64,000 bases of DNA from Pelobates cultripes (lineage: Eukaryota > Chordata > Amphibia > Anura > Pelobatidae). The notes under the pieces were generated by a model. That model worked only from the letters and a program-made list of their open reading frames with translations. It was not told the DNA's origin and made no database searches. This document shows positions 56,865 through 64,000 of this stretch, piece after piece. The stretch covers positions 138,679,656 through 138,743,655 of the forward strand of contig OW240916.1 of NCBI GenBank assembly GCA_933207985.1, given 5' to 3'. A program made the position numbers and the translations under genes. The number at the start of each line of letters is the position of its first letter. Positions within the stretch are counted from its first letter, which is position 1.

Positions 56865-58158
56865 AACACAAATATTTGTTTTAAATATTTTTATTGTTTT
56901 CACAATATAAGTGCATATTGCAAACTGGTTCGTAGTAAAGCCAGAGGTTGCCCACGCAGGGGCTTAAGCAGTAAGTTATAGCATTCATTAAGGTGAACGG
57001 TCGCCTACGTAGAGGCTTAAATGTTAGCACATAGGAATAGGTGCAGATTATCGCCTGCGCAGAGGCGTAATGATCAGAACATATAGGCGTACTTGAACTT
57101 TGCAGGAATACATTTCTAAGCATTACAGCATAAAAGGTAACAACATCCTATAATGCGTCAATCTGAGGTAAACTGTAGCTGATCATGCAATAAACAATTA
57201 AACATTAAGATGCGCGTAGCTGATGGCCTTATTTGTAGTTAATAAATCATGTCATGTTCCGTGCCATTAAATAAGCGGTACTAAGTAACGCGGTGTTAAG
57301 TAGCTGTTAGCATTGTGTCATTGCCCTATCAACTGCGCAACAGGCTCGCTGTGTAATGAATGTGCAACTATTAAAGTGTATATCCTATGTACAAGGGCTT
57401 ATGCAAGAGGGAACATTAGCATGGTTAGCCCTAGCTAAACACATTCGAACTTTTAACATATAAGTCACTTCGCTGGAGGGGGCGTAATGGCGCCCGGTAT
57501 GTTGAAGCCATCTGGTGTGAAATTGGCAGTCTTCTTCGCAGCTTTTATTCTGGCATGACCTTCCCATGGCTATCTCTGAATGATGCTGCACATGGTGGGT
57601 CAGCTGTACCCCCCCTGAGTCTCTCCGGGTCCCCTGGGTGTGACAGCGCCCTCCCTTTCCCACCCCAAGTCGTGTTTCCGCATCTTTAGGGGGCACAACC
57701 CCGCTGTGGGCACTCGGAGGCCGGAGCTGTCCGGCGGCCTCCCCACCTTAGAGTCCACTGGGCTCCCGCCTCCTGCACCTCCCCAGCTTCAGCAGGGCCT
57801 CCTTGGGGCCCCAGCCCTGACTTGCCACCTCCTCCTCCGGCCACTTACATGTTGCCGGCGCGTGCCCTCCGGCCACCGGTCCGCCGGCTGGCCCGCGCTT
57901 CTCAGCCCCACCGGGCTCACAGAGTTGGGGGTTGTTTCTCCCGGACCCCCACCAAATCCGGGGTTCAGGACCGGCTTTCCAGCGACTCGTCCGCCGCCCG
58001 GGGTGGTCCAGTAGTGAGCTCCGCCGTCTCGGGGGTGCCGGTATCCCAGCGCGGGATTTCTGCTGTGTGCTAGTCGTCCCGTGATGCTGTGCGGGTACTG
58101 TGTATCCGTCCGCCATTGTAGCTCCGTGTACAGGAGCGTCGTGAACACAAATATTTGT
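56865..58158 (-). mobile_element. Internally deleted L1 derivative with 15-bp TSD, minus strand
   Basis: The 15-mer AACACAAATATTTGT flanks the element (56865-56879 and 58144-58158). On the minus strand it ends in AATAAA near 56895 with three 'cgcctctgcgcaggc' type modules, as in the L1 3' UTR at 45660-45780. Its other half (57480-58143) is GC-rich and looks like an L1 5' end, including an ATG-led frame. The body of ORF1 and ORF2 is missing. Confidence 0.85.
57748..58116 (-). pseudogene. Possible truncated L1 ORF1 start
   Basis: A 122-codon minus-strand frame begins MADGYTVPAQHHGTTSTQQK and is rich in Gly, Pro, Arg and Ala. Its place, near the 5' end of an L1-type insertion, suggests the basic N-terminal region of ORF1p, an RNA-binding chaperone. 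The coiled coil and RRM expected in ORF1p are absent. It may equally be GC-rich 5' UTR read by chance; overlapping frames of similar length on both strands weaken the case. Confidence 0.3.
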
Positions 58159-59239
58159 GTTCAGCGAAGTCTCCCGAGTATAACAGTACCCCTCATGTAC
58201 AGGTTTTATGGTGTTTTCAAAAGTTACGTCATTAAATATAAGGCTTGTGTTTCATTTTTTTTTTTACATTAAAATTCGCAAGATTGGTTACATTGCCTTT
58301 GAGACGCTATGGTAACCCAAGAATGAAAATTACCCCTATAATGGCATACCATTTGCAATAGTACACAACCCAAGGTATTGCAAATGGGGTATATGTCCAG
58401 TCTTTTTTAGTAGCCACTTAGTCACAAACACTGGCCAAAATTGGCATTTTTTGCATTTTTCACACACAAACAAATATTAACGCTAACTTTGGCCAGTGTT
58501 TGTGACCAAACAGTATTATGACATTGACAGTTAAAATGTCATGTAGAACTAAAAAAAATAAAAAAAAAATCTTATTTTCTCCCTTTTTTTTTCATATTAA
58601 ATTATGTTTCATAGCTAATTATTTGATATTAAATGAAAGCCCTGTTTCCCCTGAATAAAATGATATATAATAAGGGTGGGTGCATTTAATATGAAAGAGG
58701 TGAATTACGGTTGGACAGACATGTAGCGCAAATGCCAGGTTTTGTTTACATTTTGTTTCATTCACAACGTGTACATTTGGCTCCATCCTTAAGGGGTTAA
58801 TAAACCTAAAGGAAGTAATATAGGGAATAGACCAAAAAGAGGGAGGTAAAGGCTAGAAAACAGTCTAAATGTCTATATAAGAGACATATAGTAGAGGGCA
58901 AATAGACACAGAAAGGGCTGTGTATAGAATCAGCAAAAAGGCTGAAAAAATGCCAAACTGCCTGTCCAGGGGAACAGGAATACACAGAGGTAAAAAATGG
59001 GAAGGAGGAAAAAAATTAATTTATTAAATTATTAAGAAGGAGAACCCTTCTCAAAATCCCCCAAAGCCAAATGATAGAGTAAGACAAGGCTGTCCCTATT
59101 ATACCTCGGCACCGTGGATAACCCACTAATGCCTATCTGAACCTCTGTCCCTTCCTCCGCTAAGATAAACAACACACACTTAAATGAACTAAAACTAGTG
59201 CATAGTGCTACCAATTGAAAGTGAAAAAATAAACAAATA

Positions 59240-59283
59240 GCTCGATGCGCGTTTCGGCGTATCAGCACACAGTCGTCAGGAGC
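59240..59283 (-). ncRNA. Hammerhead ribozyme-like motif (candidate)
   Basis: Read on the minus strand: GCTC, CTGACGA, a 17-nt stem-loop, GAAA, CGCGCATC, GAGC. CTGACGA fits CUGANGA, and GAAA fits the second core block. GCTC and GAGC pair as a 4-bp stem I directly at the expected cleavage site after ATC. Stem II contains GTGT/ACGC or GTGT/ATAC pairing, but the closing 10.1-11.1 pair is C-C instead of G-C. Stem III (A-T with a C-A mismatch) is minimal. Hammerheads at Penelope element ends are documented. This copy looks degenerate. Confidence 0.55.
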
Positions 59284-60123
59284 AATGAATTTGAACTGGA
59301 TGGTCTGGGAAATATATTTGCCCTTGATTGCAATTAAGTATCCACTGCTGTGTGGAGTGTGTGTGCCAAATGATCAGTTTCATTAATCACTAAGTGTAAG
59401 TGCTTCTCACTCTCAGTGCTCCCTCCCTTTTGGGGCGTGGAACTGCTCATACTGATGAATGAAGGGAAAGGTGGTAATACCAGCCTCTCATACAGCCAAT
59501 CGGCAAGAGCCCCTTCTTTCTAGGTAGAGATGCATCCCTCATACTCATAAAGATTCATATGTCCTCTAAGTGAGGCGATTGCACTCATACATGTCTATTA
59601 CCCATCTTTCGACAAAAAAACGCTTGTGACTCTATCAGGGGCGGGACTTTCAGACGTGTGCAGGACAGGGGGCGGGGAGACTCTTACGAGTTTATTAAGA
59701 TAAGCTGGATAGTATTAGGTAGTATATACAGTCACTAACAGGTCAATGTCAGGTGATGTGTATAATTGCCTCAATTGGGGACTTATTAAGGAGCCCAATA
59801 TTCAAGAGGAAGTTAATAATTAAGGAGTCATCAATACTCCAAAAAATGAATATGAAAATGAGTAAGCAAGTGTAGTCTTTAAGGGAGCAATGTTCTGATC
59901 AAGGCTTACGAAACTCAAAAAGTTGCAAGAAGAAAAGGGGAGATATTAGCCACCAGTTAATGAAATAAAGTATGTACATCTATTTACAATTCCTAAAAAG
60001 GATAATGGGTAGGAGTATATCTTCCATAAACTAAAGAAGAGAGCTATATACAGATTGTAGGAAGGCAGAGAAGGAGAAGCCCTCGTTAAGCCCCTGAGAA
60101 AAGAGAGTTTTTAACTTGTAGAT

Positions 60124-60510
60124 CTAGTCGAATTCACGCTGTTTTAATCTCCTGTCCCAGTCACCTTTACGTTGTGTTTGTGGGATATGTTCTATCCCCA
60201 TACATCTAATGTGGTTGGAGGAATTTGCAGGATGAAGCTTTAGGTGACGTGAGATGGGTGTTTCTAAGGGTCTTCTCAATGAATTGACATGCTCCCGGAT
60301 TACAAATTTAAATGGACGGAAAGTCTTGCCGACATATATTATTCGGCATGAGCAAATTAGCAAGTAAATTACTCCTTCAGTCCTAGAGTTGAAGAAGGTT
60401 CGTACGGGGAAGATCTCTTCTCCATTACTGCTGCTGAATTGTTTGGAATTTCTCTCAATATGTGCGCATGCACTGCAATGTCCACATCTAAAGTTTCCCT
60501 TTGGTAGATA
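60124..60510 (-). pseudogene. Penelope-like GIY-YIG endonuclease domain
   Basis: The minus-strand frame is open from upstream of its first Met. It starts with a Cys/His-rich linker (CGHCSACAH, encoded near 60484-60458), then 'GVIYLLICSCRIIYVGKT', the GIY and YIG-like (IIYVGKT) halves, followed by 'REHVNSLRR', containing the Arg-x-x-x-His segment of the family. The domain nicks chromosomal DNA to prime reverse transcription. It ends at a stop at 60124. It is out of frame with the linker upstream because of a slip in the A-run near 60515-60530. Confidence 0.85.
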
Positions 60511-60513
60511 TTT

Positions 60514-60813
60514 TTTTGATGTTTTTTTTAAGGGGTGCCAAGTGGCTATGCACCAGAGTATCCTTCAGATTTTTTCCTTTTCGTGCTGTTATGGATGGGA
60601 ATGGACTAATCACATTTGTAATATGTGGGTCTGTGGCTAAAATTGGCCAATAACGTTTAAGTGTTTCCGTCATATACGTCCATCCTGCGTCGTAGGTGGC
60701 TATACAAGGTATCAGGTTTGAATTAGTACTTTGTTTGTTATTGTTGGAAAGGAGTAGATATCTGTCTGAAAGGATAGTTCTGGAGTATGTCTTTCTAAGA
60801 ACCCTATTGGGGT
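60514..60813 (-). pseudogene. Penelope-like RT-to-endonuclease linker
   Basis: The frame from the hAT insertion point reads 'PNRVLRKTYSRTILSDRY' at its start and 'ARKGKNLKDTLVHSHLAP' towards its end. The 'NLKDTLVHS' block is typical of Penelope-like proteins after the RT domain. The first 11 or so residues of the longer ORF belong to the hAT terminus, not to this protein. The poly-A run near 60520 shifts the frame before the endonuclease. Confidence 0.8.
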
Positions 60814-61079
60814 CAGTGGCGGATCCAGAGCCTGATCTCGGGAGGGGCACTTGTAGATTATTTAATTAAATAATCCAGGCACAATAACCACTACAGCTCA
60901 GTGTAGTAGTTATGGTGTCAGTAGTGCCAGGATTCCACCCCAGAGTAAGTAGTCATACCGTTTAAGAACAGTTTGACAACTTATCTGGGGTCTGCTGGGA
61001 TATAGGGTATAGGAGCAGTGGTGTGTGTTAAGGGTGAAGTGTGTGAGTGCGGCAGTGTATGTCAGGGTTGTAGTGTGTG

Positions 61080-61400
61080 TGTTAGGGGGCAGTGTATGTA
61101 TGGGGGCACTGTATGTGTTTTTGGGGCAGTGTGTGTGTATGGGGGGCAGTGTGTGTATGGGGACAGTGTTTGTGGGGCAGTGTGTGTATGGGGACAGTGT
61201 TTGTGGGGCAGTGTGTGTATGGGGGGCAGTGTTGTGTGGGGGCAGTGTGTGTATGGGGACAGTGTTTGTGGGGCAGTGTGTGTGGGGGCAGTGTATGTAT
61301 GGGGACAGTGTGTGTATGGGGGGCAGTGTGTGTATGGGGACAGTGTTTGTGGGGTAGTGTGTGTATGTGGGGCAGTGTGTGTATGGGGACAGTGTGTGTA
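61080..61400. repeat. GGGGCAGTGTGTGTATGGGGACAGTG minisatellite, left of gap
   Basis: Variable units built from 'ggggcagtgtgtgtat', 'ggggacagtgtttgt' and 'gggggcagtgt'. The array runs straight into the gap. Val/Cys/Gly-rich ORFs here, including those crossing the Ns, are artefacts. Confidence 0.95.
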
Positions 61401-61500
61401 NNNNNNNNNNNNNNNNNNNNNNNNNNNNNNNNNNNNNNNNNNNNNNNNNNNNNNNNNNNNNNNNNNNNNNNNNNNNNNNNNNNNNNNNNNNNNNNNNNNN
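61401..61500. other. Assembly gap (100 N)
   Basis: Exactly 100 Ns, the usual placeholder for a gap of unknown size. The sequence on its two sides does not belong to the same element. Confidence 1.
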
Positions 61501-61670
61501 GATCAATTGGCAGGGAAGGGGATACATTTTTTATTAAAATGGGTAAAGGGGGTGGTGGGATTTTATTCTAACTTTATATTTTATTTTATTTTTTACACAG
61601 GGGGCAGGATCAGCACTGATCCGTCTCCCTACACTTCACAGTGAACCTGGAAGTGCAGGGAGGCGGAAGG
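61501..61670 (-). mobile_element. Fragment of the long TTAA-type element, next to the gap
   Basis: In reverse complement this reads like 42065-42236: 'ccttccctgccaattgatc', the 'cacccc.tttaccca' block and 'gaacctggaagtgcagggag' against 'gaacctggaagagc...'. It directly joins the second hAT left end at 61672. Confidence 0.75.
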
Positions 61671-61671
61671 C

Positions 61672-61880
61672 AGTGGCGGATCCAGAGCCTGATCTCGGGA
61701 GGGGCACTTGTAGATTATTTAAATAAATAATCCAGGCACAATAACCACTACAGCTCAGTGTAGTAGCTATGGTGTCAGTAGTGCCAGGATTCCACCCCAG
61801 AGTAAGTAGTCATACCGTTTAAGAACAGTTTGACAACTTACCTGGGGTCTGCTGGGATATAGGGTATAGGAGCAGTGGTG
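61672..61880 (+). repeat. Second hAT left end (duplicate of 60814-61022)
   Basis: It repeats 60814-61022 with scattered differences ('atttaaataaat' for 'atttaattaaat', 'acttacctgg' for 'acttatctgg'). It contains the hairpin 'ataaccactacagctcagtg' / 'tagtagctatggtg'. It is either a nested second copy or an assembly duplicate. Confidence 0.9.
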
Positions 61881-62490
61881 TGTGTTAAGGGTGAAGTGTG
61901 TGAGTGGGGCAGTGTATGTCAGGGACAGTGTTTGTGGGGCAGTGTGTGTATGGGGACCGTGTTTGTGGGGCAGTGTGTGCATAGGGGGGCAGTGTGTGTA
62001 TGGGGATAGTGTATGGGGGGCAGTGTGTGTATGGGGACAGTGTTTGTGGGGCAGTGTGTGTATGGGGGGCAATGTACGTATGGGAACAGTGTTTGTGGGG
62101 CAGTGTGTGTATGGGGACGCAGTGTGTGTATGGGGACGCAGTGTGTGTATGGGGACAGTGTTTGGGGGCAGTGTGTGTGTATGGGGACAGTGTGTGTATG
62201 GGGACAGTGTGTGTATGGGGGACAGTGTTTGTGGGGCAGTGTGTGTGTATGGGGACAGTGTTTGTGGGGCAGTGTGAGCATGGGGGTCAGTGTGTGTATG
62301 TGGGGGCAGTGTGTGTATGGGGACAGTGTGTGTGGGGCAGTGTATGTAATGGGTGGGCAGTTTGTGTGGGTGTATGTGGGGGCAGTGTGTGTATGGGGAC
62401 AGTGTGTGTGGGGCAGTGTATGTAATGGGTGGGCAGTTTGTGTAATGGGGGGCAGTGTGTGTAATGGGGGGCAGTGTGTGTAATGGGGGG
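61880..62490. repeat. GT-rich minisatellite, right of gap
   Basis: The same unit types as left of the gap, longer and with additional variants ('gggacgcagtgtgtgtat', 'taatgggtgggcagtt'). All ORFs here are repeat readings. Confidence 0.95.
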
Positions 62491-62984
62491 GGAGGAGGCT
62501 TTTAAATAATAAAAAAAAATTTTTATTTAATAAAAATAAATATTCTATGTCCCCCCTCCCTTCTTACCTTTACTGGGGTGGAGGGGGGACATTTCTTGGT
62601 GCCTGGTGGTCCGGTGGGGATTCATTGGTGGTCCCAGTGGGGAGAGTGATCTCTAGCCCGCGCTCCAGGGCTAGAGTTCACTCTCGCGAGATTTGGAGCG
62701 TTGCCGTGGTAACCGCGGCAACGCTCCAAATCTCGAGAGAGGAGGACCTGGAGGAGCTACAGACTGAGCTCCGGGTCCTCTCTCTCACTCCCTCCCTCCG
62801 CCGCCGGCTGTCAGCACGGTGCCTGCGGATCGGGGAGGGAGATCTCTGATCTTCCTCCCCGGTCCGCAGGCACATTGCAGGGCTGGCACTTGGGCAATGC
62901 CAGCCCTGCATTAGCCGGCAGGGGGGAATCTCGGGGGGGGCAATTGCCCCGTTGCCCCCCCCTGGATCCGCCAATGATTGGGGT

Positions 62985-63450
62985 AGCCATTTTCTTTGAA
63001 GGATTTTCTAAGGTCCCAGGCTTTGACCTAGAAATCCTCCATGGTGGAGCAGTTGCGTCTAAGCCTTAAGTACTGTCCAGTGGGTATGCCTGATCTCAAA
63101 GTTTTGGGATGATAACTTTGCCAGTTTAGCAGGCCATTGGTGGCTGTTTTTTTACGATACAGGGTTGTTACTTTATCATCAGGCTGTATCGAAATGGTTA
63201 AATCTAAAAAATCCAGCTGTTTGCTCCCTATCTCGCTAGTAATTGTTAAATTAAGATTATTTATATTGAGAAGATAGACAAAGTCCTCAAAATCCTTTTT
63301 GGATCCCAGCCAAATGATGAACACGTCATCGATGCACCTTTTACAACAGTACACCAGATTATACAGGGTTTGTAGATTAGGGTCTGCCATGATTCCCTTC
63401 TCCCATGCTCCTAGATACAGGTTCACATAGGAGGGGGCACAAGATGTCTG
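62985..63450 (-). pseudogene. Penelope-like reverse transcriptase C-terminal part
   Basis: The minus-strand frame carries '[11 protein letters not shown]' (an upstream RT block, just before the Met at 63426), 'CIDDVFIIWLGSKKDFEDF' with the catalytic I-D-D (usually Y-I-D-D; here C-I-D-D), 'SKQLDFLDLTI', 'TLYRKKTATNGLL' and 'IPTGQYLRLRRNC'. An in-frame TAG follows EDF (about 63028), after which 'VKAWDLRKSFKENGYPN' continues in the same frame to the hAT target site. Upstream of about 63440 the frame is disrupted. RT residues before this block are absent. Confidence 0.88.
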
Positions 63451-63486
63451 TCATTACTCCTCGTGGCCCACGCTGCTCCGGTCCTG

Positions 63487-64000
63487 CCTGGATTCGCAAA
63501 TTACTATAGACGGTTCATTAAAAACTTTTCTCAGATTATAGATCCTATTACCACTATGACCAAAAAAGGAGCTAATCATATCAATTGGTCTCATGAAGCT
63601 AAAACTTCCTTTGCTCGTTTAAAGGAAGCTTTTGTATCAGCTCCAGTCTTGCAACCTAATCCCTCTAGACTCTTTATCCTAGATGCCTCCTCTGTAAAAG
63701 AAGGGGCTGTACTTTCCCAGAGGGCTTCTCCTACGGCTCTGTTACATCCATGCGAGTTCTTTTCTCATAAATTGACACCTGAGGAAAAGAATTACGATAA
63801 AGGTAATAGAGAATTATTGGCTATAATTCTTGCACTTAAAGAATGGCGTCACTTACTGGAAGGGTCCTCGGTACCTCTCATGATTCTCACTGATAATAAG
63901 AACTTATATCTAAGTGACGCTAAAAGGCTTTCTTCCAGACAGGCACGCTGGGCTCTTTTTCTCCCCCCCACCCTCAGGGCCCCCCTTCTCTTGGCTCTGA
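63487..64000 (+). pseudogene. Ty3/gypsy pol fragment: RT end and RNase H-like domain
   Basis: One plus-strand frame (codons from 63487) reads '[17 protein letters not shown]', the signature at the end of gypsy-type RT, then '[20 protein letters not shown]', '[17 protein letters not shown]' (RNase H-like start, with DASS where D-A-S or D-A-D is usual) and '[20 protein letters not shown]' with the conserved Glu. The frame stays open about 155 codons to 'RQARWAL' (about 63955), where it departs from the family pattern in a C-rich run. It starts abruptly where the Penelope-like element ends and continues past the window, so no protease, RT core or integrase is visible. Confidence 0.85.

Larger units (their letters stand above)
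54996..58796 (+). mobile_element. Second copy of the long TTAA-type element, split twice
   Basis: The right part (58159-58796) aligns with the 3' part of the element ending at 47467: 'gccctgtttcccctgaataa' against 'ccctgtttgccctctaaaaa', and a final 'ccttaaggggttaa'. The left part begins with a hairpin 'gccagcaggggggctgcctg' / 'caggtagcccccctgctggc'. It was split by the L1 derivative at 56880 and contains the palindrome at 55275. The left TTAA is not obvious. Confidence 0.5.
54895..58953. mobile_element. Outer inverted-repeat element (about 100-bp arms), host of a nest
   Basis: The arm 54895-54995 ('cattttttttcagcctttcg', then 'gattctatacacagcccttt' and 'tagactgttttctag') is found in reverse complement at 58853-58953. 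The enclosed 3.9 kb consists mainly of other elements: a TTAA-type element, a palindrome and an L1 derivative. Family unknown and no target duplication was resolved. Confidence 0.7.
60814..62976. mobile_element. hAT element in the Penelope-like element, TSD ATTGGGGT; contains gap
   Basis: The left end CAGTGGCGGATCCAG (60814) and right end CTGGATCCGCCAATG (62962-62976) are inverted repeats with one mismatch. Exact 8-bp duplications ATTGGGGT flank it (60806-60813 and 62977-62984). The Penelope reading resumes on the other side of the duplication. The interior has a GT-rich minisatellite, the 100-N gap, a foreign fragment and a second left end at 61672. No transposase is visible. Confidence 0.88.
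59032..63450 (-). mobile_element. Penelope-like retroelement, minus strand, 5'-truncated, split by hAT
   Basis: Order on the minus strand: reverse transcriptase end (63450 to 62985), a hAT insertion (62976-60814), the RT-EN linker (60813 to about 60510), a GIY-YIG endonuclease (to 60124), then about 1.1 kb of 3' sequence with a hammerhead-like fold at 59283-59240. RT followed by a C-terminal GIY-YIG is the signature of Penelope-like elements. Frameshifts and an in-frame stop show that it is dead. Confidence 0.88.

Noticed and set aside
57640..58148. Several Pro/Gly/Ala-rich ORFs on both strands
   Set aside because: The GC-rich half of the L1 derivative gives open frames in most phases. Only the minus-strand ATG-led frame has any contextual support, and that is weak.
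61018..61644. Long Val/Cys/Gly-rich ORFs around the gap
   Set aside because: They read through the 100-N gap and a GT-rich minisatellite. Their length reflects absence of stops in the repeat, not coding.
1..64000. A previously undescribed operon-like or defence system
   Set aside because: The window is vertebrate-type repeat DNA. I found no clustered unknown genes, so I do not claim a new system beyond the transposon structures listed.

Overview
This window looks like nuclear DNA from an anuran amphibian (frog or toad). It is AT-rich and has almost no open protein-coding space. It is packed with vertebrate transposons: L1, CR1-like and L2-like LINEs, a Penelope-like element, Ty3/gypsy LTRs, hAT elements with 8-bp target duplications, and TTAA-flanked elements. 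Short palindromic families with 'ttaaagg...ctatagt' ends recur throughout and are, from general knowledge, typical of frog genomes. I cannot name the species. No complete host gene, tRNA, rRNA or CRISPR array is visible. The only host-gene hint is a small signal-peptide-like ORF at 27029-27205 in a GC-richer patch.

Layout. 0-6 kb: hammerhead-like hairpin relic, solo LTR (1769-2157, TSD TTTAG), foldback MITEs. 6-11 kb: two solo LTRs with exact 5-bp duplications (6931-7919, TGGGC; 9642-10756, CACAC) around a decayed gypsy leader and gag. 11-14 kb: two adjacent MITEs, one split by a hAT element. 14-33 kb: mostly unrecognised DNA with scattered MITEs, a minus-strand LTR, a large palindrome at 21.4-21.8 kb and microsatellites. 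33-36.5 kb: a perfect 97-bp-arm palindrome, then a 2.5-kb hAT element (TSD CTCTAACT) filled by a 32-bp minisatellite. 37-41.4 kb: L2-like LINE remnants and a 5'-truncated CR1-like LINE. 41.8-47.5 kb: a TTAA-flanked element split by a 3-kb L1 (15-bp TSD) that keeps a 604-residue open frame. 49-53.8 kb: hAT elements and an LTR. 54.9-59 kb: a four-layer nest (outer inverted repeat, TTAA element, palindrome, internally deleted L1 with a 15-bp TSD). 59-63.45 kb: a minus-strand Penelope-like element split by a hAT insertion (TSD ATTGGGGT) that contains the 100-N assembly gap. 63.49-64 kb: gypsy pol running off the end.

The window is therefore best read as transposon stratigraphy. Target duplications give insertion order at several places, and most ORFs are either transposon remnants or meaningless readings of tandem repeats. 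The most useful observations are the HHR-like fold of the Penelope element, the recurrence of minisatellites inside hAT elements, the internally deleted L1, and a likely assembly problem at the gap.
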